Positions 51,214 through 63,492 of a DNA stretch of 64,000 nt are shown here, piece after piece. The stretch spans positions 682,001 to 746,000 of the forward strand of contig NZ_CP092535.1 of assembly GCF_022437945.1 (NCBI RefSeq), given 5' to 3'. A program made the translations under genes and the position numbers. Position 1 is the stretch's first letter. Each line of letters opens with the position of its first letter. Below the pieces are notes generated by a model. It did no database searches. It was not told where the DNA came from and saw only the letters and a list, made by a program, of their open reading frames with translations. Origin of the DNA: Nocardioides sp. TF02-7. Its GTDB lineage: Bacteria; Actinomycetota; Actinomycetes; Propionibacteriales; Nocardioidaceae.

Positions 51214-52317
51214 TCGACGACGACCTCGACCCGCTGGAACTCCTTGAGCTCGGTGTAGCCGGTGGTGGCCATCGACCGCTTCAGCGCGCCGACGAGGTTC
51301 ATGGTGCCGTCGGCGACGCGGGAGGGACCGAACAGGATCTCCTCGATCGTCCCGATCTGCTCGAACTGCACCCGCTGCCCGCGCGGCAGGTGCTGGTGGT
51401 GTGCCTCGGCCCCCAGTGGAAGCCGCGCCCCGGCGCGTCGGTGGCGCGGGCGAACGGCGAGCCGACCATCACCGCGTCCGCCCCGCAGGCGATCGCCTTG
51501 GCGAGGTCGCCGCTCTTGCCGATCGAGCCGTCGGCGATCACGTGGACGTAGCGGCCGCCGGACTCGTCGAGGTAGTCGCGCCGCGCGGCGGCGACGTCGG
51601 CGACCGCGGACGCCATCGGCACGGCCACGCCGAGGACCGTGCGGGTCGTGTGGGCCGCGCCGCCACCGAAGCCGACGAGCACACCCGCCGCACCGGTGCG
51701 CATCAGGTGCAGCGCCGCCTGGTGGGTGGCGCAGCCGCCCACGATCACCGGGACGTCGAGCTCGTAGATGAACTCCTTGAGGTTGAGCGGCTCCGCCTGG
51801 CTGCTCACGTGCTCGGCGGAGACCGTCGTGCCTCGGATAACGAAAGAGGTCGACGCCGGCGTCGGTGACGGTCTTCGCGAACTCCTTCGTGCGCTGCGGC
51901 GACAGCGACCCGGCGACCGTCACGCCCGACTCCCGGACCTGGCGCAGCCGCTCGGTGATCAGCTCGGGGCGGATCGGTGCGGTGTACATCTGCTGCAGCC
52001 GGCGGGTCGCCTCCTCGCCCTCGAGGCCGGCGACCTCCTCCAGCAACGGCTCGGGGTCGTCGTACCGCGTCCAGAGGCCCTCGAGGTTGAGGACGCCGAG
52101 GCCGCCGTAGCGCCCGAACGCGATGGCCGTCGACGGCGACATCACCGAGTCCATCGGGGGCGGCGAGGATCGGCAGCGAGAACCGGTAGGCGTCGATCTG
52201 CCAGTCGACGCTGACCTCCTCGGGGTCGCGCGTGCGCCGCGAGGGCACGATCGCGATGTCGTCGAAGGAGTACGCGCGCCGGCCACGCTTGGCCCGGCCG
52301 ATCTCGATGTCGGTCAC
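51210..52317 (-). CDS. guaB3: GuaB3-family IMP dehydrogenase-related protein (three frameshifts)
   Basis: About 368 residues, the short IMPDH-like paralogue without CBS domains. Readable segments in order: RAYSFDDIAIVPSRRTRDPEEVS, MDSVMSPSTAIAFGRYGGLGVLNLEGLW, VIRGTTVSAEHVSSQAEPLNLKEFIYELDVPVIVGGCAT, RYVHVIADGSIGKSGDLAKAIACGADAVMVGSP, and GTIEEILFGPSRVADGTMNL. Extra bases near 52155-52160 and 51836-51838 and a missing G near 51415-51419 break it. It stays in the conserved guaB-guaB3-choD order. Confidence 0.9.
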
Positions 52318-52393
52318 CGCTCCAGCCTATCCGCGCCGCGCCGCTCCCCCACCTGCCCGCCCCGACCCGCGAACCGGCGGCCGGCCGGCGGGG

Positions 52394-53914
<1,521 letters not shown>

Positions 53915-53997
53915 CTACGGCGGCCTCCGCCGCTCCCACGAACCGGCGACCTCCACGGACGGTGGCGCCGCTCCCAGCCGTACGCGACGCTGGTCCC

Positions 53998-55455
53998 GTG
54001 AACCCCGAGCTGCCCCCGCACGTCCTCGTCCTCTTCGGCGCCACCGGCGACCTCGCCGCGCGCAAGCTGTTCCCGGGCCTCTACCGGCTGGCCCTGGCCA
54101 AGCGGCTGCCGGAGCACCTCGCGGTGATCGGCAGCGGCCGCCGCCCCCCGGCAGCGACGACGACTTCCGGGGCCGGGTCCGCGAGGCGCTCGACGAGTTC
54201 GTCGGCGACGTGGAGGAGGAGGTCGCCGCGCGGTTGCTCGAGCGGATCTCGTTCCGCACGTCCTCCGCCGACGACGGCACCGAGCTCGCGGAGGCGGTGC
54301 ACGCGGCCGAGGACCGGCTCGCGCTCGACGCGGGCGTCACCCTGGGCGACGTACGCCGCCTCCTCTACCTCTCCGTCCCCCCGCAGGCCGTCGAGGACAT
54401 GGTCGGCATGCTCGACCGGGTCGACCTCACCGACCGCGCCCGGCTGGTCGTCGAGAAGCCGTTCGGCACCGACCTGGCCACGGCCCGCGAGCTCGACGCG
54501 GTGCTCGGGTCCGCGTTCTCCGAGAGCGACATCTTCCGCATCGACCACTTCATCGGCAAGGAGGCCGTGCAGAACCTGCTCGCGCTCCGGTTCGCCAACG
54601 GCCTGTTCGAGCCGGCGTGGAACCGGCACAGCATCGAGTCGGTGCAGATCGACGTGCCCGAGAAGCTGACGGTCGAGGGACGCGGCAGCTTCTACGAGGG
54701 CACCGGCTGCCTGCGCGACATGGTGACCACCCACCTGTGCCAGCTGCTCGGGTTCGTCGCCATCGAGGACCCCCACGCGTTCCGCGAGGGCGCGATCCGC
54801 GCGGCGAAGTCGGCCGCGTTCGCGGCCGTCCGCCCGCTCGACCCGCAGCGCGTCGTGTTCGGCCAGTACGACGGCTACCGCGACGAGCCCGACGTCGCGC
54901 CGGACTCCGACGTCGAGACGTTCGTCGCGATCGAGGTGTGGATCGACAACGACCGGTGGCGCGGGGTGCCGTTCTACCTGCGCACCGGCAAGGCGATGGC
55001 CGAGGGGCGGCGGACGATCACGATCCGGTTCACCGACCCCCGGCACCGCTGGCTCAAGCCCGCCGGCGGGGCGGCGGCGCAGCCCAACGAGCTGGTCATC
55101 GAGCTCACCGACCAGCCGCGGATCGCCATCGACGTGCGGGCCAAGCGGCCCGGCCCCGACATGGCCCTGGTCGAGGGCGTGTTCCGCCTCGACCTCGCCT
55201 ACGACGCCCCGGACGCCGGGCCGCTCGAGGCCTACGAGCGGCTCCTGCTCGACGTGATGCGCGGCGACCGCACGCTGTTCACCAGCGCCGCCGAGGTGGA
55301 GCGGCTGTGGGAGGTCTGCCAGCCGGTGCTCGACGACCGGCCGCCTGTGCAGTCCTACCCGAAGGGGGTCGTGGGGACCGCAGGACGCGCTCGACCTCCC
55401 CGCGGGCGGCTGGCGGCTCGGCAACCACCCGCCCGACCGCGGCCTGCAGGGCTGA
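53998..55455 (+). CDS. zwf: glucose-6-phosphate 1-dehydrogenase (two frameshifts)
   Basis: About 485 residues; first oxidative step of the pentose-phosphate path, giving NADPH. NADP loop [24 protein letters not shown], and the active-site [13 protein letters not shown] with the catalytic histidine. The frame breaks at 54148-54153 (one C missing; [13 protein letters not shown] expected) and 55367-55371 (one G extra; [15 protein letters not shown] expected). GTG start at 53998. Divergent from guaB. Confidence 0.93.
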
Positions 55456-55465
55456 CCCGCGACCG

Positions 55466-55480
55466 GGCCGGCTGCCGGCC
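55466..55480. terminator. short palindrome between zwf and cydB
   Basis: GGCCGGC and GCCGGCC around one T, between two convergent stops only 30 bases apart. A possible shared terminator; as a single feature the evidence is modest. Confidence 0.35.
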
Positions 55481-55485
55481 GCAGG

Positions 55486-56487
55486 TCAGTGCCGGCTCCA
55501 CTCCTCCGACTGGGTGAGCCGCAGCAGGTAGACCAGCGGCGGCAGCACGACCACCGCGGCGAGACCGACGGCGACCAGCAGCGCCTGCAGGGTGGCGTCC
55601 GCGCCCGCCGCGTCGGCGATCCGCATCTCGTCGACCAGCAGCCACGGGTACTGGCCCACACCCCAGCCCGACACGACGGCGGCCACCGCCAGGACCGCGG
55701 GGAACCGCGCCAGCGCGTAGCGGCGCCGCCACAGCAGCACCAGCGTCGCCAACCCCGCGAGCGCCGAGAGCACGACGAGCGGCGCCGCGCGGCCGGTCAG
55801 CCCCTCGGCGAGGGTCGGCGCGTCCTCGTGGATCGGCCACAGCGCCGCGAAGACGACCAGCCCGGTCACCACACCGACGACGAGGGCCCGGCTGCGCAGC
55901 TCCTCGGCCAGGCGGTCGCGGCCGCCCCGCGCCGCGTCGGCGACGAGGAACGCGCCCGCCAGGAACGCGCAGGTGCCGACGGCGACCACCCCGCCGAACA
56001 GCGAGGTCGGGTTGAGCCACGACGACCACCGGTCGCCGGTGCCGTCGGCCGGCACCCGTCCCGACGCGATCGCGCCGGCGACCGCGCCGAGGAAGAACGG
56101 CGTCAGGATCGAGGAGGTCGCGAACACCACCCCGAACAGCCGCGCCTGCCCGAGGGTCGCGGAGAACTTCCGGAACGCGAAGCTCGCGCCGCGCAGCACG
56201 ATGCCGAGCAGCGCCAGCAGCAGCGGCAGCACCAAGGTCGTCATCGCCGCCGCGAACGACTCCGGGAACGCCGTCCACCAGATCACCAGCACGTAGATCA
56301 GCCAGACGTGGTTGGCCTCCCAGACCGGGCCGATGCTGTGGTCGACCAGCGTCCGCAGCTCGGCACCCCGCCGGCTGTCGCCCGCGGTGAGGTCGAAGAA
56401 CCCGGAGCCGAAGTCGGCGCCGCCGAGGACGGCGTACGCGACGACGCCGACGAAGAGCGCCGCCGCGACGGCCACCTCGAGGCTCAC
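55486..56487 (-). CDS. cydB: cytochrome bd ubiquinol/menaquinol oxidase, subunit II
   Basis: 333 residues, intact. Eight or nine membrane helices; the Q-loop partner subunit of CydA. Signature GGADFGSGFFDL near the start, WEANHVWLIYVLVIWWTAFPESF. GTG start in a GTGA overlap with the cydA stop. The cydDC assembly genes are not in the window. Confidence 0.94.
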   Translation of the reverse strand: MSLEVAVAAALFVGVVAYAVLGGADFGSGFFDLTAGDSRRGAELRTLVDHSIGPVWEANHVWLIYVLVIWWTAFPESFAAAMTTLVLPLLLALLGIVLRGASFAFRKFSATLGQARLFGVVFATSSILTPFFLGAVAGAIASGRVPADGTGDRWSSWLNPTSLFGGVVAVGTCAFLAGAFLVADAARGGRDRLAEELRSRALVVGVVTGLVVFAALWPIHEDAPTLAEGLTGRAAPLVVLSALAGLATLVLLWRRRYALARFPAVLAVAAVVSGWGVGQYPWLLVDEMRIADAAGADATLQALLVAVGLAAVVVLPPLVYLLRLTQSEEWSRH

Positions 56488-57895
56488 GACCGACCCTCCA
56501 CCCGCTCCGTCGCGCCGCGCTCGGGTGCGTAGGGACTGGGCAGGTCGGCCTCGCCCGCCCGCCATCGCCGGGTCATCGAGCGGATCACCACGACGGCCCC
56601 GACGGTGAGCGCGCCGTAGACGACCGCCGTCGAACCGAGCAGCCACCACAGACCGGAGTAGCTCGCGGCGGCCTCCTCGGTGCGCATGAACCCGTAGACG
56701 ATCCACGGCTGCCGGCCGACCTCGGTGGCCACCCAGCCCGCCTCCAGCGCGACCACGGCCAACGGCCCCGCGGCGGCCGCGGACCGCAGGAACCAGCGCT
56801 TCGTGAGCAGGTCGCGCTGCCGCCACCGGGCGACCCAGAAGACCACGACCAGCAGCGCCAGCAGCGTGCCGAGGCCCACCATGGTCTGGAACGCCCAGTG
56901 GGTGATGTTGATCGGCGGGTGCTCGTCGACGGGGATGGTGTCGAGGCCGCGCACCGGCTCGGTGAAGGAGTTCTGGGCGATCAGCGACCCGAGGTAGGGG
57001 ATGTCGATCGCGCCGCGCACCTCCCCGTCGATCCAGATGCCCCCCGATCCGCAGCGGCGACGGGCTCTCGGTGGTCTCGGCCAGCTCGAACGCCGCGAGC
57101 TTGGCGGGCTGCCGGTCGCCGAGGTTGCCGCCCAGCAGGTGGCCGACGACCGGCTGGGCGACGGCGGCGACGCTGGCGAAGACGAACGGCACGAGGAACC
57201 CGAGCCGGTGGTGCCGGTCGGTCCGGCCGCGGAGCAGGCCGACGGCGTAGACCCCGGCGATCGTGAACCCGGCCACCATGTAGGCGGCGAGCCACATGTG
57301 CCCGAACTGCAGCAGCACCAGGTCGTTGAACATCGCGCGCCACGGGTCGACGTCGACGACCTCGCCGTCGACCACCCGGAAGCCGGTCGGGGCATTCATC
57401 CACGCGTTGACCGCGATCACGCAGAACGTGCCGACCACGCCGGCGACCGCCATCGGCACCACCATCAGCAGGTGCCTCCGGGGCGGCATCCGGTCCCAGC
57501 CGTAGAGGTAGATGCCGAGGAAGATCGCCTCGACGAAGAACGACAGCCCCTCGAAGGCGAACGGGGAGCCCGAGGACGTCGCCGTAGGTGCCCATCAGGC
57601 CCGGCCAGAGCAGGCCCATCTCGAAGCTGAGCACCGTGCCGGAGACCGCGCCGATCGCGAACAGCACCGCCGACACCTTCGCCCACCGACGGGCGAGGCC
57701 GAGCGCGACGGGGTCGTCGCGCCGGATGCCGATGAGGTGCGCCACGAAGATCATCGCCGGGAACGCGACGCCGAAGCAGGCGAGGATGATGTGCCAGCCG
57801 AGGGAGAGCGCCATCTGCTGCCGCGCCGGGCGGAGGCCCTCCGGCTCGGCAGCGAGCTGCACGACGGCCTCGGTGACGACATCGGAGGTCAGCAC
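56484..57895 (-). CDS. cydA: cytochrome bd oxidase, subunit I (two frameshifts)
   Basis: About 469 residues; carries the hemes and quinol site. Heme ligands lie in SLGWHIILACFGVAFP (His); GWVATEVGRQPWIVYGFM is the diagnostic CydA motif. Extra C near 57568-57570 (GLPFAFEGLSFFVEA expected) and extra G near 57041-57046 (RIGGIWIDGEVRGAI expected). GTG start at 57895. Confidence 0.93.
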
Positions 57896-57949
57896 GAGGC
57901 CGACGCTACGCCCCGGGCAGGCATCCGGTCACGACCTTGTGAACGTTTT

Positions 57950-58813
57950 TCACGAAGCGGTGGTGGCGAGCTCGGGCGGCGGCGTCATCGCCCACCGGAT
58001 GGTGCCGACGGCGGCCGCCCCCGCCGCACGGACGACGGTGCGCTCCGCGACCGGGACCCACGGGAGGACCAGGTGGCGACGGGTCCACACCGGCATCAGG
58101 CCGACGCCGGCCGCGCACAGCACGCCGTACGGCGGGCGGGCGGCGAGCGGCAGCGGCGGCCGGACGAGGAGGTAGCGGACCGCCTCCCGGGCCGCCGGCG
58201 TTCCCCGGAGCTCGGGGCGGAAGGCCGCCAGCGTCTCCCGCAGGCCGGCCTCGGTGGTCGGCGGGTCGACGACCCCGAGCCGGCGGGCGACCTCGGCGGT
58301 CTGGGCGACGTACTCGTCGCGCTCGGCGGCGTCGAGCGGCCGGCGGCCGTAGGTCTGGTGGGCGAGGAGGAAGCTGTCGATCTCGGCGACGTGGACCCAC
58401 AGCAGCAGGTGCGGGTCGCTCGCGTGGTACGGCGTCCCGTCCGGCGTGGTGCCGGTGATCCGGTCGTGGATGGCGCGCACCACGTCGACGGCCTGCTGGG
58501 CGTCGTCGGCCGTGCCGAACGTCGTCACCGCGAGGAACCGGCTGGTGCGCGCCAGCCGGCCCCACATGTCGCCGCGGTAGCCGGAGTGCTCCGACACCGC
58601 CTGCATCGCCACCGGGTGCAGCGCCTGCAGCAGCAGCGCGCGGATGCCGCCGACGAACATCGCCGCGTCGCCGTGGACCCTCGTGATCGGGCTGCCCGGC
58701 TCGAACCAGCGCGGTCCGGGGGTGCCGTGGATCCGGTCGCGGTGCACGGCCCCGTCGGGGCCCGCCACGCGCAGGAACAGCGCCTCGCCGAGCCGCCTGC
58801 GGATCGTCTCCAT
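57950..58813 (-). CDS. DUF2236 (MpaB/latex-clearing-like) oxygenase-family protein
   Basis: 287 residues, intact. Motifs RVHGDAAMFVGGIRALLLQALHPVAMQAV, WGRLARTSRFLA and LLWVHVAEIDSFL are typical of the DUF2236 family, some members of which bind heme and act as oxygenases. ATG at 58813 with a GGAGGGAG site. Substrate unknown. Confidence 0.87.
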   Translation of the reverse strand: METIRRRLGEALFLRVAGPDGAVHRDRIHGTPGPRWFEPGSPITRVHGDAAMFVGGIRALLLQALHPVAMQAVSEHSGYRGDMWGRLARTSRFLAVTTFGTADDAQQAVDVVRAIHDRITGTTPDGTPYHASDPHLLLWVHVAEIDSFLLAHQTYGRRPLDAAERDEYVAQTAEVARRLGVVDPPTTEAGLRETLAAFRPELRGTPAAREAVRYLLVRPPLPLAARPPYGVLCAAGVGLMPVWTRRHLVLPWVPVAERTVVRAAGAAAVGTIRWAMTPPPELATTAS

Positions 58814-58935
58814 CCGCGCTCCCTCCCGGGCCGCCAGCCGGCCTCTGCTGCCGACGGTAGCAACGCCGACCGCAGCGGCCGGGCGTTCGCCGGCAGGGTC
58901 GGGGGTCGGCGGGGGGCGTGGCGGGGTCGGGCAGG

Positions 58936-59811
58936 TCAGCCGGCGCGCAGCTCGCTGACGGCGATCCGGACCGTCACCGTCTCCCCCGCCATCCGGATCC
59001 GGCCCCGCATCCCCGCCGAGAGCACCATCGGCAGCACGGCCTGGCTGTCGGCCGGCGCCGTGAGCACGATCTCGGTGGCGCCGCGCGACCGGGCCAGCCG
59101 GGCAACCTCGCCGAGCAGGCGGGTGCCGATGCCGCGGCGCTGCCACGACGGGTCGACCCACAGGTCGACCGGCCACGGGTCGTCCGGCGTCGCGCCTGCG
59201 GTCACCGACGCCCGGCCGGCGACCCGGCCCGACGACAGCGCCGTGACGGCGTCGCCGGACGCGACGTACTCCGGCTCGCCGCCTTCGCCGCCCGCGGTCG
59301 GGCCGGGCGGCACCTCGCGGTGCAGGACGTGGCTGACCAGCTCGGCCATCGCGGCGCCGCGCTCCCGCTCGGTCGCGGTGAACGGGGTGTCGCGGCGTAC
59401 CTGCACCACCGCGTTGCCGACGGTGAGCTCCAGGACGTCCTCCGTCCCACCGGACGGCGCGACGTCGGCGTCGAAGAGGTGGGCGACGACGTCGGGGAAC
59501 GACGCCGGGTGGTCGATGATCTCCTGGGCCGCGCGGACGAACCGGGTCGGCTGGTCGTCGAGCGCCGCCTCCGAGCAGGTCAGCCCGACGACCGATTCGG
59601 CACCGGCCCGCTCAAGCACCGCGGCCAGGTCGCGCTCCTGCCAGTCGTCCGGCGTGCTCACGACGAGCTCGTCGGTGACGGTCGCCCGGCCGGGGAAGAC
59701 CTGGATGCGCAGGATGTTGACCCCGGCGCGTCCGCATTCGTGCGCTACGGCGCCCAGGGCGCCCGGGCGGTCGGGCAGGTTGGCGCGGACTCTCCAGAGC
59801 ATGGTGCCCAT
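58936..59811 (-). CDS. ACT-domain/GNAT acetyltransferase fusion
   Basis: 291 residues, intact. An N-terminal ACT domain (LWRVRANLPDRPGALGAVAHECGRAGVNILRIQVFPG) is joined to a C-terminal GNAT domain (VDLWVDPSWQRRGIGTRLLGEVARLARSRGATEIVL), including the QRRGIG acetyl-CoA loop. Amino-acid-controlled lysine acetyltransferases with this architecture are described in other actinobacteria. The ligand of this ACT domain cannot be told. ATG at 59811; an in-frame ATG at 59802 is possible. Confidence 0.85.
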   Translation of the reverse strand: MGTMLWRVRANLPDRPGALGAVAHECGRAGVNILRIQVFPGRATVTDELVVSTPDDWQERDLAAVLERAGAESVVGLTCSEAALDDQPTRFVRAAQEIIDHPASFPDVVAHLFDADVAPSGGTEDVLELTVGNAVVQVRRDTPFTATERERGAAMAELVSHVLHREVPPGPTAGGEGGEPEYVASGDAVTALSSGRVAGRASVTAGATPDDPWPVDLWVDPSWQRRGIGTRLLGEVARLARSRGATEIVLTAPADSQAVLPMVLSAGMRGRIRMAGETVTVRIAVSELRAG

Positions 59812-59850
59812 TCTCGTCGATCCAGGTTTCGTCGGTGTGGCGCGGACCGC

Positions 59851-60634
59851 TCAGCGGTCGGCGGGAAGCCGCTCCCCCGCCTCGATCCGGACGGTCAGCC
59901 GGTTGGCGGGCGGCGGCAGCGGGCAGGTGGAGAAGTCGGTGTAGGCGCACGGCGGGTTGTGCGCACGGTTGAGGTCGAGCACCAGCGTGCCGTCGGGCGC
60001 CGGGGCGCCGACGGCGAGCTGGCGGCAGGTGTACGTCGTCTCGCCCGAGGTCGCGTCGGCGAACAGCAGCCACAGCTCACCGGCGTCGCCGTCGGAGAAC
60101 GCGACCAGCCGCTGGGGCGTGCCGGCCACCTCGAACTCCACCTCACCGACCGCGTCGACCGAGTCCGCCAGCCAGTCGACCACCGTCTCGATGCTCACCG
60201 GCCGCGGCTCGTCGTACGGACGGAACCGCGCCGGCACCCGCCACCGCGGTGACGGCGGGTAAGTCGGCGTCCGCACGTGCCGCCGCAGCAGCTCGCTCTC
60301 CGGGTGCCGCGGCCGGAGCATCGGCCGGCCTCCCCGCGCCGCGACCTCCAGGGGTCGCGTCGCCCGCCAGCGCGCGCACCGGCCGCCGGTCGAGCCCGGC
60401 GAAGACGTGCCGCCCGGTGAGCTTCTCGTCACCCACCTCCAGCCACTCCGCCGGCCCCAGCGCCACCTCCGCGCCGTCGCCGGCCGCGCGCCACTCACCC
60501 GGCGCGTCGTCGAAACGCTGCCACCGCTCGTCGAGCCAGTACAGGCCGGTGATGGCGAGGTAGCCGTCCGGTGCGGTCAGTCGTCGTTCGCGGGCGTCGT
60601 GCCACGCCCGCCACTCCCCGAGAAAGTGGTCCAC
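59851..60634 (-). CDS. DUF1684 protein (one frameshift)
   Basis: About 260 residues. The DUF1684 signature is seen in SPRWRVPARFRPYD, VDWLADSVDAVGEVEFEV, LLFADATSGETTYTCRQL and LDLNRAHNPPCAYTDFSTCPLPPPANRL. One C is extra near 60354-60357 (AGDATLEVAARGGRPM expected). GTG start at 60634. The role is not known. Confidence 0.85.
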
Positions 60635-60701
60635 GGTGGCATCCTGCCGACCGGCGCAAGGTCGTGCAGGCGAATCGGCGGGTCGGGGGGTTCCGGTCGG
60701 C

Positions 60702-60960
60702 GGGGTCGCGGTGCCGGGCGGCGCTGGTCGCGTGCACAGTGCCAGGCCCGCGCCGCGGGGGTCGAGACCGACAGGCAGCGACGGCGACGGGAGGTCGACG
60801 GTCGGGCACTCCGGCCGGGCGGCGGGGTCGCGGTGCCGGGCGGCGCTGGTCGCGTGCACAGTGCCAGGCCCGCGCCGCGGGGGTCGAGACCGACAGGCAG
60901 CGACGGCGGCGGGTGGTCGCCGGTCGGGCGGTCCGGCCGGGCGGCGGGGGTCGCGGCCGG
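60702..60960. repeat. 122-bp tandem repeat, two full copies and a partial third
   Basis: Anchors GCGCTGGTCGCGTGCACAGT at 60721 and 60843, and GGGGTCGCGG at 60702, 60824 and 60946-60947, give a 122-base period. The copies differ at only a few positions, so the duplication is recent. Confidence 0.85.
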
Positions 60961-60979
60961 TGAACCCTCTCACGCACGA

Positions 60980-61030
60980 TTGGTCACGAACCGCAACGAT
61001 CCGCCGCGGGAAGCTGCGTTCTCTGACCAA
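60980..61030. other. long imperfect hairpin 1 downstream of groEL
   Basis: TTGGTCA pairs with TGACCAA, and inside it GAAC with GTTC. About 51 bases overall. Confidence 0.55.
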
Positions 61031-61060
61031 ACGTCGCGCAAGCTCGACGTGACGGGCAAA

Positions 61061-61102
61061 ACCTCCACTTGTCCGGCATTGCTTTGCCCGACAAGTTGAG
61101 GT
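61061..61102. other. long hairpin 2 downstream of groEL
   Basis: Arms 61061-61078 and 61085-61102 pair in 16 of 18 positions around a 6-base loop (TTGCTT); the inner arms read ACTTGTCCGGCA and TGCCCGACAAGT. Confidence 0.7.
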
Positions 61103-61128
61103 TTCCCCGGTCGACCGGGGGAAACCTC
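61098..61128 (-). terminator. hairpin 3, likely groEL terminator
   Basis: GAGGTTTCCCC and GGGGAAACCTC form a long stem around GGTCGACC, with one bulged base. It overlaps the foot of hairpin 2, so the two are alternatives. It lies 104 bases after the groEL stop. Confidence 0.6.
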
Positions 61129-61231
61129 ACGCTGCACCTCCCCCCGCCTCCCCCAACCCCACCCCCAGAAACCCACCGGGCCGCCGCGTTCCCGCGACGG
61201 CCCGGTAGGTGCTCGGTGAGGAGGCGACGGA

Positions 61232-62935
<1,704 letters not shown>

Positions 62936-63229
62936 TCAGGAAACGACGGCGAGAACGTCGCGGGCGCTGAGGATGAGGTACTCGTCGCCCGAGTACTTGA
63001 CCTCGGTGCCGCCGTACTTGCTGTAGATGACCTTGTCACCCACCGCGACGTCGAGCGGGACCCGGTTGCCGTTGTCGTCGATGCGACCCGGGCCGATCGC
63101 CAGGACCTCGCCCTCCTGCGGCTTCTCCTTGGCGGTGTCCGGGATCACGAGGCCGGACGCCGTGGTCTGCTCGGCCTCGAGCGGCTTCACCACGATGCGG
63201 TCCTCGAGAGGCTTGATGTTGATCGACAC
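62936..63229 (-). CDS. groES: co-chaperonin GroES
   Basis: 97 residues, intact. Mobile loop [21 protein letters not shown] and dome region present. The GTG at 63229 is chosen for the GGAGG site about 9 bases upstream; an in-frame GTG at 63244 is less likely. First gene of the groES-groEL operon. Confidence 0.96.
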   Translation of the reverse strand: MSINIKPLEDRIVVKPLEAEQTTASGLVIPDTAKEKPQEGEVLAIGPGRIDDNGNRVPLDVAVGDKVIYSKYGGTEVKYSGDEYLILSARDVLAVVS

Positions 63230-63349
63230 TGGATCGACCTCCACTTTCTCTGTCTGATCAGTTCGGGACTGATGGAGGGCCGCGCCCTCCCACGTAGGGG
63301 GCTTGCTCGAGGAGTACGCCGTCGCGGGTGCCGCACACCTTCACAAGCG

Positions 63350-63376
63350 CTGGCACACTCGGGTCGAGAGTGCCAA
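63350..63376 (-). promoter_or_regulatory. CIRCE element (HrcA site), imperfect
   Basis: CTGGCACAC, 9 bases, GAGTGCCAA. It keeps the CIRCE 9-9-9 spacing with one mismatch between the arms. It lies closer to groES than the second copy. Confidence 0.6.
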
Positions 63377-63384
63377 TGACGAAA

Positions 63385-63411
63385 CTAGCACTCTGCGCCA
63401 GCGAGTGCCAG
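63385..63411 (-). promoter_or_regulatory. CIRCE element (HrcA site)
   Basis: CTAGCACTC, 9 bases, GAGTGCCAG; close to the TTAGCACTC-N9-GAGTGCTAA consensus of HrcA. It lies 156 bases upstream of groES. Confidence 0.85.
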
Positions 63412-63492
63412 AGGCACCCGACCAGGGACGGCCACCGGAACCGACGAAAGTCGGTTGACCGGGTGTCGGTGCCCCTCGATAGCGTCTCCGCC

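Larger units (their letters stand above)
60635..61231. other. 597-bp intergenic region between DUF1684 gene and groEL
   Basis: No gene is convincing here. It contains a 122-bp tandem repeat and then three consecutive long hairpins before the end of groEL. Open frames across the tandem repeat simply repeat themselves and have no start site or domain. Confidence 0.7.

Noticed and set aside
60636..61052. Open frames over the 122-bp tandem repeat
   Set aside because: Arg/Gly-rich repeats of themselves with no ribosome site, and open in several frames at once.
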